A DNA stretch of 64,000 bases from Piper betle. Taxonomy: Eukaryota > Streptophyta > Magnoliopsida > Piperales > Piperaceae. The position numbers were made by a program, and so were the translations under genes. Location: contig JAURVB010000674.1 in the NCBI GenBank assembly GCA_033002965.1, forward strand, positions 1 through 64,000, read 5' to 3'. The notes under the pieces were generated by a model. The model was not told where the DNA came from. It saw only the letters and a program-made list of their open reading frames with translations, and searched no databases. Each line of letters starts with the position of its first letter. Position 1 is the first letter of the stretch. Shown here piece after piece: positions 1 to 11,329 of this stretch.

Positions 1-2052
1 CCGACAGCCATTGCTGCCCGACTACTTTGTTTGACACCACCATCGGACCAAGCTCGTCGAGCTGGTGCCGATAGATCCCCTGATTGCCCCGTCCCGAATT
101 ATCGCCGGAAAATAGCCAGAACCACTGAAAAATTGGATTTGTGGGAAATTCGTCGGATCATCCGCCGAACGCACCCGGTCCAATCTGATCGGACTTCAGA
201 CGCCGCTAGGTACCGAATTCGAGTTTCGAGCCACGAAACGGAAACCCTAGCCGATCACTGATTTTCGACGACGCGAGGTATAATTTATTTTAACTTAATT
301 ATTTGAAAGTATTGATTATTAGAATTGCATGCTAGGATTGGTGAATTGTGTGTTATAATAATATATATAAATGTAGATTTGATTAAGGATAAAATATGAA
401 ATTTGTTTGATTGAGTGATGTTAAAAATGAAGGTTAAGAAACTAATTAGGGTAACTAGGTAATGATCATGATCTAATGCAAACTAGCCTAAGTAGACTTG
501 CTAGAATTGATATAGGTTGATGTGTGTTGATTGATGCGTGATTGTGTTGATTGTGTGTGCATGCTATCGGATGTGTGATTCATCATGCGAGCGTTAGTTT
601 TTAGCTTGATTGTGTAGGTACGGTGTAGGAGCTCGCCGCCTAGGCACGTGGACCCGTTTGGAGCTTCTACCAGGTTCGTTTAGGACTTGTTCTCTGTTTT
701 TACGCTACTCTATTGTGTATTTGATTTATCATGTGCAGGACGAGTTAAGTGGTGTTTTATCGGATCCCACTTAACTCGGGCCATTTAGCCAACGATTTTC
801 TGGATTAATAACCCTCGAGGATGAGATCCCTCGAGTTTGTTTTTGAACTTCAGATTTAGCTCACGATGCCTTCGGGCCTATTGTATAATCCCAACCCAAG
901 CCTATATATGTATAGTTTTCGTGTTTTCAGTGAGAGATGCAATGAGGCAAATCTGACTGCCGTGCTACGCAAGCGGGCACGTGTGAGTCGATAGTGGGCT
1001 TTGGAATGGTGTGCGGGCCGTTTCATTCCCGAGGGATCCTGACCACTCCACCTTTGAGTTCCTCAAACCTGGAGAAGTGTGGAGGTTCACGGGTACTGCA
1101 ATGCAGCACATGTCTAGACTTGTGGTTTCAAAGGGTACTAAAGGCGACTGCCTGAGAGTGCTCGGCCTTCATGCTCAAGGCCAGAAGTAATATGGAAGGT
1201 GTAGAGGGCGAAAAGGAATGAGATTTGATGCGAGAAGCGATAGAGAAATGGCTAAGGTATGAGAATGAGAAAGAAAGGGGGATGCTATCGACCCGAGGGC
1301 GACGACACCCATATGTGCCCTGATGAGAGTTCTTGAGGAAGTATATGGTTTTCATTCAACAGGAGAGTTTGCTCTCCTATGCCAGATTGTTATTAGTTAT
1401 TTTTTGGGCCAGTAACACTTGTTACTGACGGTTTTTCTATATATATGTAGGTGAGAAATGCGAGGGATAAAAGCTGTCGGGACTACGGAGGAGCAGCACG
1501 AAACCGCGCACACATGTACTTGCCACGTGTAACGTATAATGATGGTGTGTTATTGCTATGTGAATGATAATTAGAATGTTTTTGTCTTGATGAATTACTT
1601 GTTATGAAATGAACGGATAGATGTGAAGGAGCAGGGAGCCTTGAGTTCAGCCTCGGCTTAGATGAAAACAAATTAGATAATAATGGAATGCCGCGGTAGA
1701 TTGTTATGTTTTGTCATATTTTGATAAAATATTTATATACCTTTGTTGTGGACAGGTTGGCCCTTATTTCACTTTTAGGGGAAATTCTGTCCGTTTTTAC
1801 GTAGTAGTATATATTTTCTTTTGGTTTCCCATTTATTGTTTTGTCTTGTTTTGCTTGTACATCATAGCATGCATGTAGGACCGCGTTAGAACCCAATTGT
1901 TCCCATGCATGCATTTCATGTTTACATCTCCATCTTGAGACGCCGAGGGCAGATCCGGGTCGGCTTAACCGAACCTAGTAGATTAGCAAACAGTTCAGTC
2001 GCCGGTGACATTTTCGGGTCGGTTCACGGGTGAGCCGAAACGGGGTGTTACA
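1..2052 (+). mobile_element. 3' part of a long Gypsy-type LTR (family A, copy 1)
   Basis: The sequence matches, in opposite orientation, the element at 36837-39780, and in the same orientation the split copy at about 5100-6000 plus 13599-14804. Shared landmarks are the block around 630-690 (GCTCGCCGCC, then GGAGCTTCTACCA), the block at 735-835 (GAGTTAAGTGG, TCGGATCCCACTTAACTC, then ATAACCCTCGAGGATGAG) and the terminus GGGGTGTTACA ending at 2052. The start lies outside the window, so I cannot tell a solo LTR from a 3' LTR. No coding domain is visible. Short open frames here are chance. Assignment to Gypsy rests on LTR length and on the TSD-flanked copy 3. Confidence 0.75.
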
Positions 2053-2335
2053 CAACCCCTTGCTAGCCTAGTTTGAGCCTAGTCTTGTTAAGTTCATGTA
2101 CTCGTTTGGCTCGGCTCAGTCCCTTTGCTAGCCTAGTCTAGTTGAGTTCATACACTCTCCTGGATTGGTTTAGTCCCCTTGCTAGCCTAGTCTAGTTGAG
2201 TCTACTCATTCGCCCAACTTGGTTTAGCTCACTTACTAGTCTAGTTGAATCCATGTACTCGCCTGACTCAATTTCGCTAGCTTGTTCACTTGACCCAATT
2301 GACTTGCATAATTCCACGTTATTGAGTTGAATTGC
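2053..2335. repeat. degenerate minisatellite, unit about 55-60 bp
   Basis: At least four imperfect direct units carry the core CTTGCTAGCCTAGTCTAGTT followed by GAGTTCA and a CTCG-containing stretch. They begin right after the LTR end at 2052. No gene is visible. The LTR may have inserted into this array, or the array may belong to the next element's 5' LTR. Confidence 0.6.
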
Positions 2336-2870
2336 CGATTGAAGGCCGTTGTCTTGGTTAGTAATTAACTTTAACTCGACTAGCACAAGTTGGTCAACCG
2401 ATTCCTTTTGTGCTCAATTGAATATTAATCAAGCTATATTTACTAAAGAGAATATTTAGACAGATTTAGTACACACTACGTGTATTACAAGTGACAAATA
2501 TTCTTTCAAGTAATTACACTTGCCAAATTGTAATCATTGTCAAGTGACAGATTTGGGGCTTAAATCCCCATACTATAATGGAGTATGGGAAGGATCTTTT
2601 TAATTGAGGGGGTTTTTTCTAATTTTTTTACCTCAAAGCATTTATTAATAAAAATTTGAAATTGTGTCATTTTTCTGTGTAAATTTTGTACTTAGTAGTT
2701 AATTTAATGGCGCGATATATTTTAGCGATAAGTGAATCTTTGTGTAACCCCGAACTATAGTATTTGCAACGCATAAGCCCTAAACGAGGGAGGCAACAAT
2801 CCCACTGGGTTTTTTTATTTTTCGAGTTTGTGCAAAAGGTTAAACACGTGCCACAATTTTTGCAGAAACA
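2336..2870 (+). other. AT-rich stretch, probably the end of a Gypsy 5' LTR
   Basis: No coding signal is seen. It ends in ACA at 2870, directly before a primer-binding-site-like sequence, as the end of a 5' LTR would. I could not find the start of this LTR, nor a matching 3' LTR in the window. Confidence 0.35.
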
Positions 2871-2890
2871 TCTGGCGACTCCATTAGGGA
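2871..2890 (+). other. retrotransposon primer-binding site, tRNA-Arg type
   Basis: TGGCGACTCCATTAGGGA (from 2873) resembles the TGGCGACTCCACTGGGGA motif that follows 5' LTRs in Tat/Ogre-type Gypsy elements and pairs with the 3' end of a tRNA-Arg. It lies about 90 bp before the start of a decayed gag, the expected place. Confidence 0.5.
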
Positions 2891-2959
2891 TCCACTTAAA
2901 GGTTGCAGTGTCATTGAAGTTATCAATATTTTTTAACTTCGGGTCCGATTACTAGATCC

Positions 2960-4600
2960 ATGGCTCCGAAAGGGGCTAGCCCCTCTCAAGGTACTTCCCA
3001 ACAAGATGCTTTTGCCTCCATTCACGCAATGTCTAGGTTTGATCCTGCCACTTTGACTGAAGATCCAATATCTCAATAAGTGTTTGCCGAGAAAGTTGAT
3101 GCTCTTCTTCATCATAATTCTAACCACATCAATTTGCTTGAGGCAACTATGAGACATACTATTGATCTAAGCCACCAAGCACTCAATGTTCTTCAAACAC
3201 CACGATGGTTAATTGGAGATGCAATGGAGCATCTTGAATAAAATGATGAATAGGAGACCAAACAAATGTCTTCTTTACCAACCTCCACACACCCAATCAC
3301 AACTCAAGTAACAAATTGGACAATTGCTTCATCCATTCTATAGGTAAACAGTATTGGCAATAGAACTTTTATTACATGTGTTGTTCACACTTTACTTCAA
3401 GTAACACACATGAGAGATGTTTACGCATCAACTTTGCCAAATCAGTATGGTGTGAACTCATCTCCCATGACAAGCTACCAAGCTCTGTCTCATAGAATTT
3501 TCCTTAGTCAAGGCTTTGTTAGTCCTCCTTGGACTTACTACCCATTCCCTACATAGGGCCAGCCTGAGAGTTCCTCCTATGCTCATCCTCCATGCCTCAA
3601 CTACTACATCCAATGCCTAACCTTATCATATGGCCCGAGTATGGTCGTGGTTATCCACCAGATGGTGTACCCCCTATGGAATCCTGACAATGCATGCTTC
3701 AACTCCAGTTAACCCATTGACACCACCTTTGGCACCTCCAATGCCTTGGGTCATGTCATCCCCTACTTTTCATGTACAACCTACTATACATTTTCCTACA
3801 CAATTAGCTCCTATTCTATCTCCAAATCCAATTGTGCAACCAACTGCAATTGACACAAAATATGAAGAATTAAAAACTATCATGACAATGCAAACTCAAG
3901 CACTTAAAGCTCTACACACTTCTATGGTTGCCAAGAAAGATCCCAAAATTGTTGAAATTATGAAGCATCTTTGTCCATTGTTTTATCTCCAAATCCAATT
4001 ATACAACCAACTATAGTTGACACAAAATATGAAGAATTAAAAACTATCATGATAATGCATGCTCAAGCACTTGAAGCTCTACAAGCTTATGTGATTGCCA
4101 AGAAAGATCCCGAAATTGTTGAAATTATGAAGTGTCTTCGTCTATTGGTTGAAAGTGTTTATGATAAGGTATTTCGAGATCCCTGGGATCCTGAAATTGT
4201 TTGAAGTGTCTCCGTCTACAAAGTATAAAGTACCAAATTTTACAAAATTTGAAGGAGATGGTAATCCCTGGGATCACATCACCACCTTCGAGCTTGAATG
4301 TTGTACTATTGCTTCTAACAATAAGTTGAAGCTACAACAATTTCCATCTTCTCTCTTAGGCATTGTCTTGCATTGGTTTAATAACCATCCTGCCAATTCT
4401 ATAGCCACGTGGGAGGAGATAATGAAACAGTTTACAACTCACTTCCAAGCAATCGAGATAACCTTTAAGCTTGAATATTTAAAATTTTGCTGAAGGGAAA
4501 AAGCAAGACATTTGGTCCAAATGTGAAAAGGTTTCAAAATTTAGCATCACAAATGCATCCATCCTCATCGAGCTTTGTGAACTCCTTGTAGTAACCATTG
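2960..4600 (+). pseudogene. decayed Gypsy gag
   Basis: An ATG at 2960 opens a frame (MAPKGASPSQGT...) that continues through in-frame stops (first TAA near 3077) as a plausible gag N-terminus. Later frames give a Pro-rich linker. At 4200-4480 there is a recognisable Retrotrans_gag core: VPNFTKFEGDGNPWDHI, then a hydrophobic SLLGIVLHWFNN segment and TWEEIMKQFTTHF. In this domain family the protein forms the virus-like particle. Several stops and at least two frame changes make it non-coding. No protease, reverse transcriptase or integrase follows. Confidence 0.75.
3821..4154 (+). repeat. 167 bp tandem duplication inside gag
   Basis: Two adjacent copies begin with TCCAAATCCAATT at 3821 and 3988. 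Both encode versions of NPI(V/I)QPT..DTKYEELKTIM followed by a KKDPxIVEIMK stretch. The 167 bp shift is not a multiple of three, which explains why the second copy falls in another frame. Confidence 0.85.
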
Positions 4601-5095
4601 GGTGGCCATGACCTTTCAATTCTAAAGCTTAATTTGTTTCATCTTTTTCTGTATTAAAACTCCAAAATTAAGTATATCTCATAAAATATTAATTAACTAA
4701 AATAAAATGAGAAATATAACCTAATTAATAATGTTTATACCTAGAAAGTATAAAATCATATTAAAAATATAGGTAAATATTGTATACTTAACACCAGTCA
4801 GGTACCCAGGCCTAGTCTACCCCGTCCTCAACCTACCCTCATCGAGGTCAAGCCCGGTCTACTCTGCCTAGCATCCTCCTCCACGTCTTTCATCCCTCAC
4901 AGAGGCACCACGGCATAGTCGCCAATTTCAGGTGTTTCTCATAGGCCGGCCGGAGTAGCCCCAGTCAAGCCTCATCACGTCCTAGCCACATGCTCCAGTC
5001 CTAGCCCAGCTGAGTCCTTCCTCAGCCAAACAGCATCCATGCCGATAGTAGCCGCGACCATTGCCATCACTATAGTCGCCGCTTTAAGTGCCGAC
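4601..5095. other. unassigned stretch
   Basis: 4601-4790 is AT-rich. 4790-5095 is locally GC-rich with many CCTAGTC/CAGCC-like words and no open frame of note. It may be the divergent 5' part of family A LTR copy 2 or unrelated retroelement DNA. I cannot align it to copy 3. Confidence 0.3.
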
Positions 5096-5973
5096 ATTAG
5101 GTATATGTTACTGCCAATTGATTTGATTTTAGTTCATGATTGTGGATAGCATAGCATGATTAAATTATGAAAATTAACATGTATCGAATCGAATTAGAGA
5201 AAATATGAAATCAGGTATTACTTTTTACAAACAATGTAATTTGATTGAAGTTGGTTGGAATGGCTAAATATGAGTTGTTTGCATGGAAATGATGTAAGAG
5301 ATAGCATTGCGAAATTTATACAGGCAATTAGATATTTAATTGTGCTAATGTGTTGTTGATCATAATTGATTACAAATACTATGAATATAGTATAATTAAA
5401 AACCTTAGATTTTTCGTCATTAGGGTGAATACTCGAGTTAGTTATTGTAGGAATTTTGAGTTGTTTGTAATTCTATGAATTGGATGCCCTAGGTTGAGAT
5501 TTTGATGTAATTGATGTTATCATGAATCAGAATGATGAAATGATGAATTCATTATCTAGATTGATGTTACCTAGTAAGTTAATAAATTGTCATTGGAATG
5601 GATGATTTATTCATGTTACTATATGCATTCATATCATTTATGCATCATATAGCTAGAATGGGTGTTAGTATTTAGTTTTGATGTGTAGGTACAAAGTAAG
5701 AGCTCGCCGCCGAGGCGGGTGAACACGCTTGAAGCTTCTACCAACTCTGTTTAGGACTCGTCCCTTTTTTACGCTCTATTTTATTGTATGTTTGTTTTAT
5801 TACTTACAGGACAAGTTAAATGGCATTTTATCGGATCTCAATTAACCCAGGTCATTTAATCAACTAGTTTTTCGGATTAATAACCCTTGAGGATGAGATC
5901 CCTCGAGTATGTTTTCGAAAACAAAATCCACCACAAGTTGCCTTCGGGCCTATTATATAAATCCCTTCCCATG

Positions 5974-6008
<35 letters not shown>
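5096..6008 (+). mobile_element. family A LTR copy 2, left part
   Basis: Homology to copy 1 is clear from about 5690 (AGAGCTCGCCGCCGAGGC, then GAAGCTTCTACCA) through GGATTAATAACCCTTGAGGATG to ATGCCTATATATAT at 5971-5990. It probably starts near 5096. It stops in a TA run at the edge of the 7.6 kb insertion and resumes at 13599. The true 5' end of this LTR was not found. Confidence 0.65.
5976..6007. repeat. (TA)n microsatellite at an insertion edge
   Basis: About 16 TA units sit at the left boundary of the 7.6 kb element. The run probably includes the target site, so the exact target-site duplication is ambiguous. Confidence 0.9.
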
Positions 6009-6009
<1 letters not shown>

Positions 6010-6021
6010 AAATAAGCTTCC

Positions 6022-6058
6022 TGTCCTGCAGGACAGCCCTGGCCGTTAGATCGTGATC
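6022..6058 (+). repeat. left terminal hairpin of the composite element
   Basis: CTGTCCTGCAGGACAG is a perfect palindrome. It is followed by GCCGTTAGATC then GATCTAACGGC, another near-perfect inverted repeat. Such subterminal palindromes are common in Mutator-like and hAT-like ends. Confidence 0.7.
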
Positions 6059-6211
6059 TAACGGCTCTAAATTCAGGATGTATCCAATTTTATCCAATCT
6101 CAAACCCAAACCCATTGGCTCTCCCTCCCTTCTCATCTCCATCAATGCCGTCGGTGCCCTCCGCTCTTTTCCCGGCCTGCTAACTGTCGTCGTTCGATGC
6201 CGGGGCCGACG

Positions 6212-6459
6212 ATGGCGGCGGCGGAGATCAAGCCCGTGGAGCCGCAGAGTTTGAAGAAGCTCTGTCTGAAGTCGTTGAAGCGGGCTCTGGACTTCTTCTC
6301 CCCTACCTGAGCCCACCCCGTGCCTCCCAACCCCGACAGGTCTGTAAAGTCGCCTCCTTTCCAATGTTTGTTTGGGGTTTTTTGTGATCCAAAAGTTTCA
6401 ATTTTTCCATCTCTTGTTTGGTTTTTTTGTGCAGCAAGCGGATTCGGACGAGCTACAAG
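6212..6459 (+). pseudogene. PRL1: captured fragment of PRL1 (WD-repeat spliceosome/NTC protein), exons 1-2
   Basis: An ATG at 6212 starts MAAAEIKPVEPQSLKKLCLK, followed by SLKRALDFFSPT, matching the conserved N-terminus of plant PRL1. PRL1 is a nuclear WD40 protein of the MOS4/NineTeen complex. A TGA follows SPT, where the intact gene reads on. The frame continues beyond the stop to PNPD and a donor at 6339/6340 (CAG|GTCTGT). A 95 bp intron follows, then exon 2 at 6435-6459 reading SKRIRTSYK with the split Ser codon in phase, then another donor (AAG|GTTAG). No WD40 repeats follow. It is a DNA-captured gene start with an internal stop, so not functional PRL1. The identification is from memory of the family and is fairly firm. 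Confidence 0.8.
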
Positions 6460-8030
6460 GTTAGTTTGAGTTCCCATCCTTTGTTTATTTTTCTCTCAAG
6501 TTTCTTTTGATGGGGAGTAAATAAGTTCCATTGATAGGAAGCTTGTGAGTTAGTTAATTGATTATTTTTTTGCGGGGAGTGGTTCTGATTATTTATGTTA
6601 TTGATCAGTGGCTATAGTCTGCTATAAATGAGTGTTGTATAGATTTTTGAATTTTTTTCCATGATTGTTGTATGGATTTTGAATTGTTCTAAGTAGCAAG
6701 TAGATGGTAGTTATGATTTAAGCTTTCACTGGTCATTGTGGTGCCCAATTTAATGATAGAAGAGAATCTGATTGTAAAGTTGTTAGTTTTCGCATTTCAG
6801 TAGCTAGGAATCGCTTGATAGCTTTCTTCTTTTACTGTGTGCCGTGAATGTTCTGATTATTTATCTTAGTGCCTATAGACTGCTAGAAATGATTGTGGTA
6901 TTGTCATTTACCCATGGAGATAGGAAATTGCCAGAAAGCTTTTCTTGGCATGCCAATATGAGTCATAGAGATTGTTTGATTAAAAGAGATTGCTAAATTT
7001 CGTAATATTGACTTGCTATGTGGCACCATTGGTATTTTACTTTCCATTTTTATGATTTTTCTCGTCCAGTTGTGCCTACTCGAATTTTTACATGAGTTGA
7101 GGTTTATATCGGTTGGGATGCTGTGAAGGGTTGGGATGCTATGAAGAAGTAGCTTCATAGTCTTGTCAGGAAGTGGTCGATTTTGGTTATGGTTCTTGTT
7201 TTCTTTCTTGATATGGATATGTGAAGAATGTTTGCTAATGATATGCTTTATTGAAGTCCATTAGCTCTTATACTAGTGTGTTTGTAAGATAGGCACCCTG
7301 AATCGAATTTTATGTTTGGCAGAAGTTGAAGCTATTAAATCTTAAGGGTTTTATAGAAACTCCTTTTAGCATTGCATCTCTGGTTTAATGTGATTGTGTA
7401 GCTTGTGGTTCTGCTTATATAGAGGTACTTGCTTGAATTTTTTTGACAACTCGCGTGTTCTTTCTGCCATTCACCAGGACCGATTCTGAAGAAGTTGCAG
7501 AGGGCATTGAGGAATAAGTTGCCGAGGGGGTTGAGATAAAAGTTGCCGATGGCGTTGCGGCTAACTGAGTTGGAGTTGACCAAAGTTCAACTGTTGGTGA
7601 TGACTGAAGATCAGCCCATATGATATTACTTTTTTATTGGGTTTCTTTTTCTTCAAGGCGTAGAACTTGGACAATTTTGGTAGCTTAAGCATATTTTTAT
7701 TATTCTTTGAAGGCTGCGTTGTACTATTTTTTATAAGCCTTCAATTCTAAATTTCTCATCTTGTAGATTTGTATCTTTACTATTCCTTGTTCAAACACTA
7801 ATTAACTAAATTTTGATAAATGATTTGAGATGTGTTGTTGTTTGGTGCCAAATAAATGAGTTATTATTATTTGTAGAACAACTCTTCCCTGTCCTACTCC
7901 AAAGTCTTCGCTTTGTGAACAAATTAAAGTCTTAATGATTATTTGATCAAGTAGTGCTGTTGAAGAATGATTGTTAATTGAGCACAGCTTGAAACCAAAA
8001 TAAAAGAATAACCCAGCAAAACCCAAGTAG
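6460..8030. other. composite element interior without a recognised gene
   Basis: AT-rich, intron-like sequence probably continues PRL1 intron 2 at first. A short stretch at 7478-7570 reads as Glu/Val-rich repeats (SEEVAEGIEE, VAEGVEIKVADGV) with an internal stop. Nothing else is recognisable. Confidence 0.4.
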
Positions 8031-8074
8031 AAGAAATAAAAAATTTATTGTTAAATGGGCATGGGTAGTTTCGT

Positions 8075-9290
8075 AATAAAAACTTGACTCACTCCAAACT
8101 GTAATTAATATTATAAAATAAATTTTAAAAAATATATATATAATAATTTTATCATAAAATCTTAACTCGTTCCTAATTTGAATCAATATTAATAAATAAA
8201 ATTTAAAAAATATATAAAATAATTTCATAATAAAAACTTGACTCGCTACCAACTCGAGTGAATATTACGAAATAAATTTATTTTTTTAAATTGACAGAAT
8301 TAGTTTATTATTTAAAATTTTATTTCATAATAAAAACTTGACTCATCCTTAGTCGAGTCAATATTACAAAATAAAATTTAAAAAATATATTAAATAATTT
8401 CGTAATAAAAAATTAACTTGCTTCCGACTAGAGTTAATAATATAAAATAAATTTTAAAAAATATTAAAATAATTTCTTAATAAAAACTTGACTCTTGTTG
8501 GGAGTGAGTTAAGTTTTTATTACAAGATTATTATATATTATATATATATATATATATATTAATTTATTTTGTAATATTGACTCGAATCGGGGACGAGTCA
8601 AGTTTTTATTACGCACTTGCCCCCCTTATTTTCACCCCTACCAACGTCGCCCCTCTCCTCTGTTTTTTCCCTGCCACCCTGACCGCCGGTGAGTTCGTCG
8701 CCGCCGTCACCTACACCACAGCCGGCCGTGCTGTAACTGCCTACTAACGTGACTCCCAAGTCGACGCCTCCAGCCGGGCGTGCTGCGCCGCACTGATGGA
8801 GAAATAGAGGAACCGAGGAAGCTCCTCTAAACTTAATAACCCATTTAAAACTAATAAATAACACATCCTAATGCGGTCGAGGGGAAAAGAAATGGTTTAG
8901 GTATGGGGGTAGTTTTGTAATAAAACTTTGACTCGCTCCCGACTAGAGTCAATATTACGAAATATATCCTTAAAAATATGAAAAAAAGTACAGTAAAATA
9001 TCTTAAAACAAAATAATTGAGTTCTAACTTGAATAATATGTTAGGTTTAGGTTTTACTGTAATTTTGTAATAAAAACTTGACTCGCTCCCGACTCAAGTC
9101 AATATTACGAAATACATCCCAAAACTATAAAAATATAGTAAAATATCATAAAATAAAATAATCAAGTTCTAATGAAGTATTTTTTTTATGGTATTTTACA
9201 ATATTTTTTTCATATTTTTGGAGATGTATTTTGTAATATTGACTCGAGTCGGGAGCGAGCCAAGTTTTTATTACAAAACTACCCCCCACG
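8075..9290. repeat. array of TTGACTCG...CGAGTCAA palindromic modules
   Basis: About ten copies of an imperfect palindrome of the form CTTGACTCGCTCCCGACTCG then AGTCAATATTAC occur near 8085, 8161, 8236, 8336, 8407, 8485, 8577, 8927, 9076 and 9237. They are in both orientations, separated by A/T-rich spacers (AAATAAATTTTAAAAAATAT). A related module is at 39341-39370 inside family A LTR copy 3, next to the same flank (AGAAATGGTT, then TTGTAAT). The array probably derives from repeated insertion or rearrangement of that LTR's upstream region. Confidence 0.75.
8605..8885 (+). other. GC-rich segment next to a palindromic module
   Basis: The segment has CCGCCGG-type sequence and no persuasive coding frame. 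It resembles in composition and position the GC-rich stretch beside the palindrome in family A LTR copy 3 (38640-39330). It is probably old LTR leader DNA. Confidence 0.4.
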
Positions 9291-9345
9291 CCTAAACTCA
9301 TTCTTCTCCCCCAACCTCGTCTGTTTCTCGCTTCTTCCGTTCCCG

Positions 9346-9925
9346 CTTCCTCTGTTTCCCCTGCCATTGACGATCCTCAAGCACACCGCGCAGTCGACCC
9401 CTCCTCCCTCTGCCGCCACCTCCACCGTTGGAATCGCCTTGATCGTCGCCATCGACGCCGGCTAAGTCATCTGAAGGGGCAGCTTGTTTGATGCAGTTGA
9501 TGACAGAGCAACCTCTGTTTCCCCTGCCAGCCACAACCCTCCAAACACACACCGCAGTCCACCCCTTCCTCCCTCCGCGGCCACCTCCAACGTTGGAATC
9601 AGCTCGATCGTCGCCACCGAAGCCGGCTAAGTCATCTGAAGGGGCAGCTTGTTTGATGCAGTTGATGATAGAGCATCCTCTGTTTCCCCTGCCAGCCACA
9701 GCCCTCCAAACACACACCGCAGTCCACCCCTTCCTCCCTCCGCGGCCACCTCCAACGTTGGAATCAGCTCGATCGTCGCCACCGACGCCAGCTACGTCAT
9801 CTAAAGGTGCAGCTTGTTTGACACAGTCGACGACATAACATCCGCTGTTTCCCCCGCCAGCAATAGCCCTCACACCGTAGTCCACCACCTCCTCCCTTCG
9901 CCGCCACCTCCACCGTTGGTGAGAA
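9346..9925. repeat. 165 bp tandem repeat, about 3.5 copies
   Basis: GCTAAGTCATCTGAAGGGGC recurs at 9461 and 9626, and as a variant (GCTACGTCATCTAAAGG) at 9791, an exact 165 bp spacing. The array starts near CCTCTGTTTCCCCTGCCA (about 9350) and fades at 9925. Because 165 is 55 codons, a long minus-strand frame (9298-9951) stays open through it. The repetitive Ala/Gly/Val/Cys-rich product resembles no known family. Confidence 0.9.
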
Positions 9926-10343
9926 TGTCTGATGGTGGCTATTGTATACATCCTATGTTATTCATCCTTGAGGCTTTTGTTAATGAGTTCTAGTAACCAA
10001 TTATGTCGTTATCTTTCATGTCGTCTTATACTTGTGTTTCATGTTCTAGTAGCCAATTATTATGCTTGTCCTCGAGACGGGCGGGTTGCTGTGCTTGTCA
10101 CCTTGTCAAATGTTTGTGAAATTGGATGAACTAAGTTGATGGAATAGAAAATGGTCTCATTTCGCTAAGTTAGTATTTGAGTTGCTATTTTATGCAGTGT
10201 ATACGTTTATATAATTAGCTGTTGTGCCAAGCTAGTCCATGAATGGATAATTTTCTTAATGAGGATTAGGTGGCCTGTGTTTTAGAGTAGGTTCATTGTG
10301 TTTGTTATATGTTGGTAATGAACAATTGACATAATTCCTTTTC
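9926..10343. other. unassigned composite-element interior
   Basis: AT-rich with no recognisable exon. It may be intron sequence upstream of the FRS fragment. Confidence 0.3.
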
Positions 10344-10698
10344 CTGTATTAGGTTGCAATCAAGATAGCAGCATTAGATAGTTGATGGAAGAAGGCGGCA
10401 ACATTAGATATGGTAACATGAAACCTACCAGTAGGTCCACGGAAGATAATGAAGATCAGATACATGGAAGATCAAATTGCATGGAAGATCAGATTGCAGA
10501 TGATGATTGTGAGGAAATTGAAGAATTTGACAAGAGTAGTGACGATTTTGACAAAATTGAAGATGAAGGTGAAGCCAAAAAATATCACAATGCTTTGAAA
10601 ATATGACCCCTTGTTTGGGCATGGAATTCTCGTCAGAAAAAGATGCATATGATTTTTACAACCAGTATGCAATAAAACCCAAAATGTTGTAGCTTCAG
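10344..10698 (+). pseudogene. captured fragment of a FAR1-related (FRS) gene
   Basis: An acidic stretch (10382-10606; EEIEEFDKSSDDFD region) leads, after a frame change, into PCLGMEFSSEKDAYDFYNQY at about 10611-10670. This is the conserved start of the FAR1 DNA-binding domain; the intact FRS gene at 58-60.6 kb has MEFDSHEEAYDFYNRY. The zinc-coordinating part, transposase and SWIM regions are missing. It is a gene-start fragment inside the composite element and non-coding because of the frameshift. Wording differences suggest its source was not the FRS gene in this window. Confidence 0.7.
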
Positions 10699-10986
10699 TT
10701 TATGTACGGCTTCCAATTGCAGAAATGGCATGGCGTGTTTACTCTTTTGATGCTTGCTTTTCTTTCAAGCTTTGAAAAGATGATGCTTATCATATGCCAT
10801 CCAGCAAATGCAATCACACAAATACTACATTTTTCAATTCTTGTACACATCATGCCTGGTACATAACAAATGCAAAACAAAACACAACATTTTCTTTCAA
10901 GCCAGCCAGAAAATTGGAACGATATCCTAATCCACCCAAGAAGAAATAGTGCATATCTGGATGAACCCAAAATGTTGTAGCTTCAG
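10676..10986 (+). repeat. 23 bp direct repeats flanking 265 bp
   Basis: AACCCAAAATGTTGTAGCTT plus CAG occurs at 10676-10698 and 10964-10986. The first copy is at the 3' edge of the FRS fragment. The pair suggests repair-mediated duplication at the junction of a captured segment. Confidence 0.85.
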
Positions 10987-11039
10987 AGATCTTAAGTGCA
11001 TTGTTTCCTTCATCAGAATATAACTTCATTTGATTTTAT

Positions 11040-11195
11040 GTTCACAGGATCTTTGGACATTGAATTGCAAACCTCAGGGAAATTCACTTTTGCCTTCTTG
11101 CCTCGAATCCTACAAGCCTTAGCTGTGTTGAAGGTTCCCAACCAGACTCGTACCCCCTTAACCGGATCTCTTATTTCAGTTGAAAGAACATAAAA
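11040..11195 (-). pseudogene. captured AP2/ERF domain fragment
   Basis: The minus strand reads [20 protein letters not shown] followed by [16 protein letters not shown]. This is the second half of an AP2/ERF DNA-binding domain (WLGTF core and the [12 protein letters not shown] end). About eight residues of the helix between NTA and RIRG (normally EEAARAYD-like) are missing. The N-terminal half (RGIRQRPWG) is absent. The KAKVNFP ending is typical of ERF groups such as VII, but the group is uncertain. The fragment is non-functional and stands next to other captured pieces of the same orientation. Confidence 0.8.
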
Positions 11196-11329
11196 CGATG
11201 GCAAAATAAAGAAATCTGGATTTTTATTCATATGTGATGTTCAGCCATACTCCCAAAATATGGTGACTAATATAGAGAAGTTCATCCCTAACAAAATTAT
11301 AATAAATCAAATCTAAGCAATGACTGACT

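Noticed and set aside
9298..9951. 217-codon minus-strand frame
   Set aside because: Kept open by a 165 bp tandem repeat (55 codons); no domain, no start context. Reported as a repeat instead.
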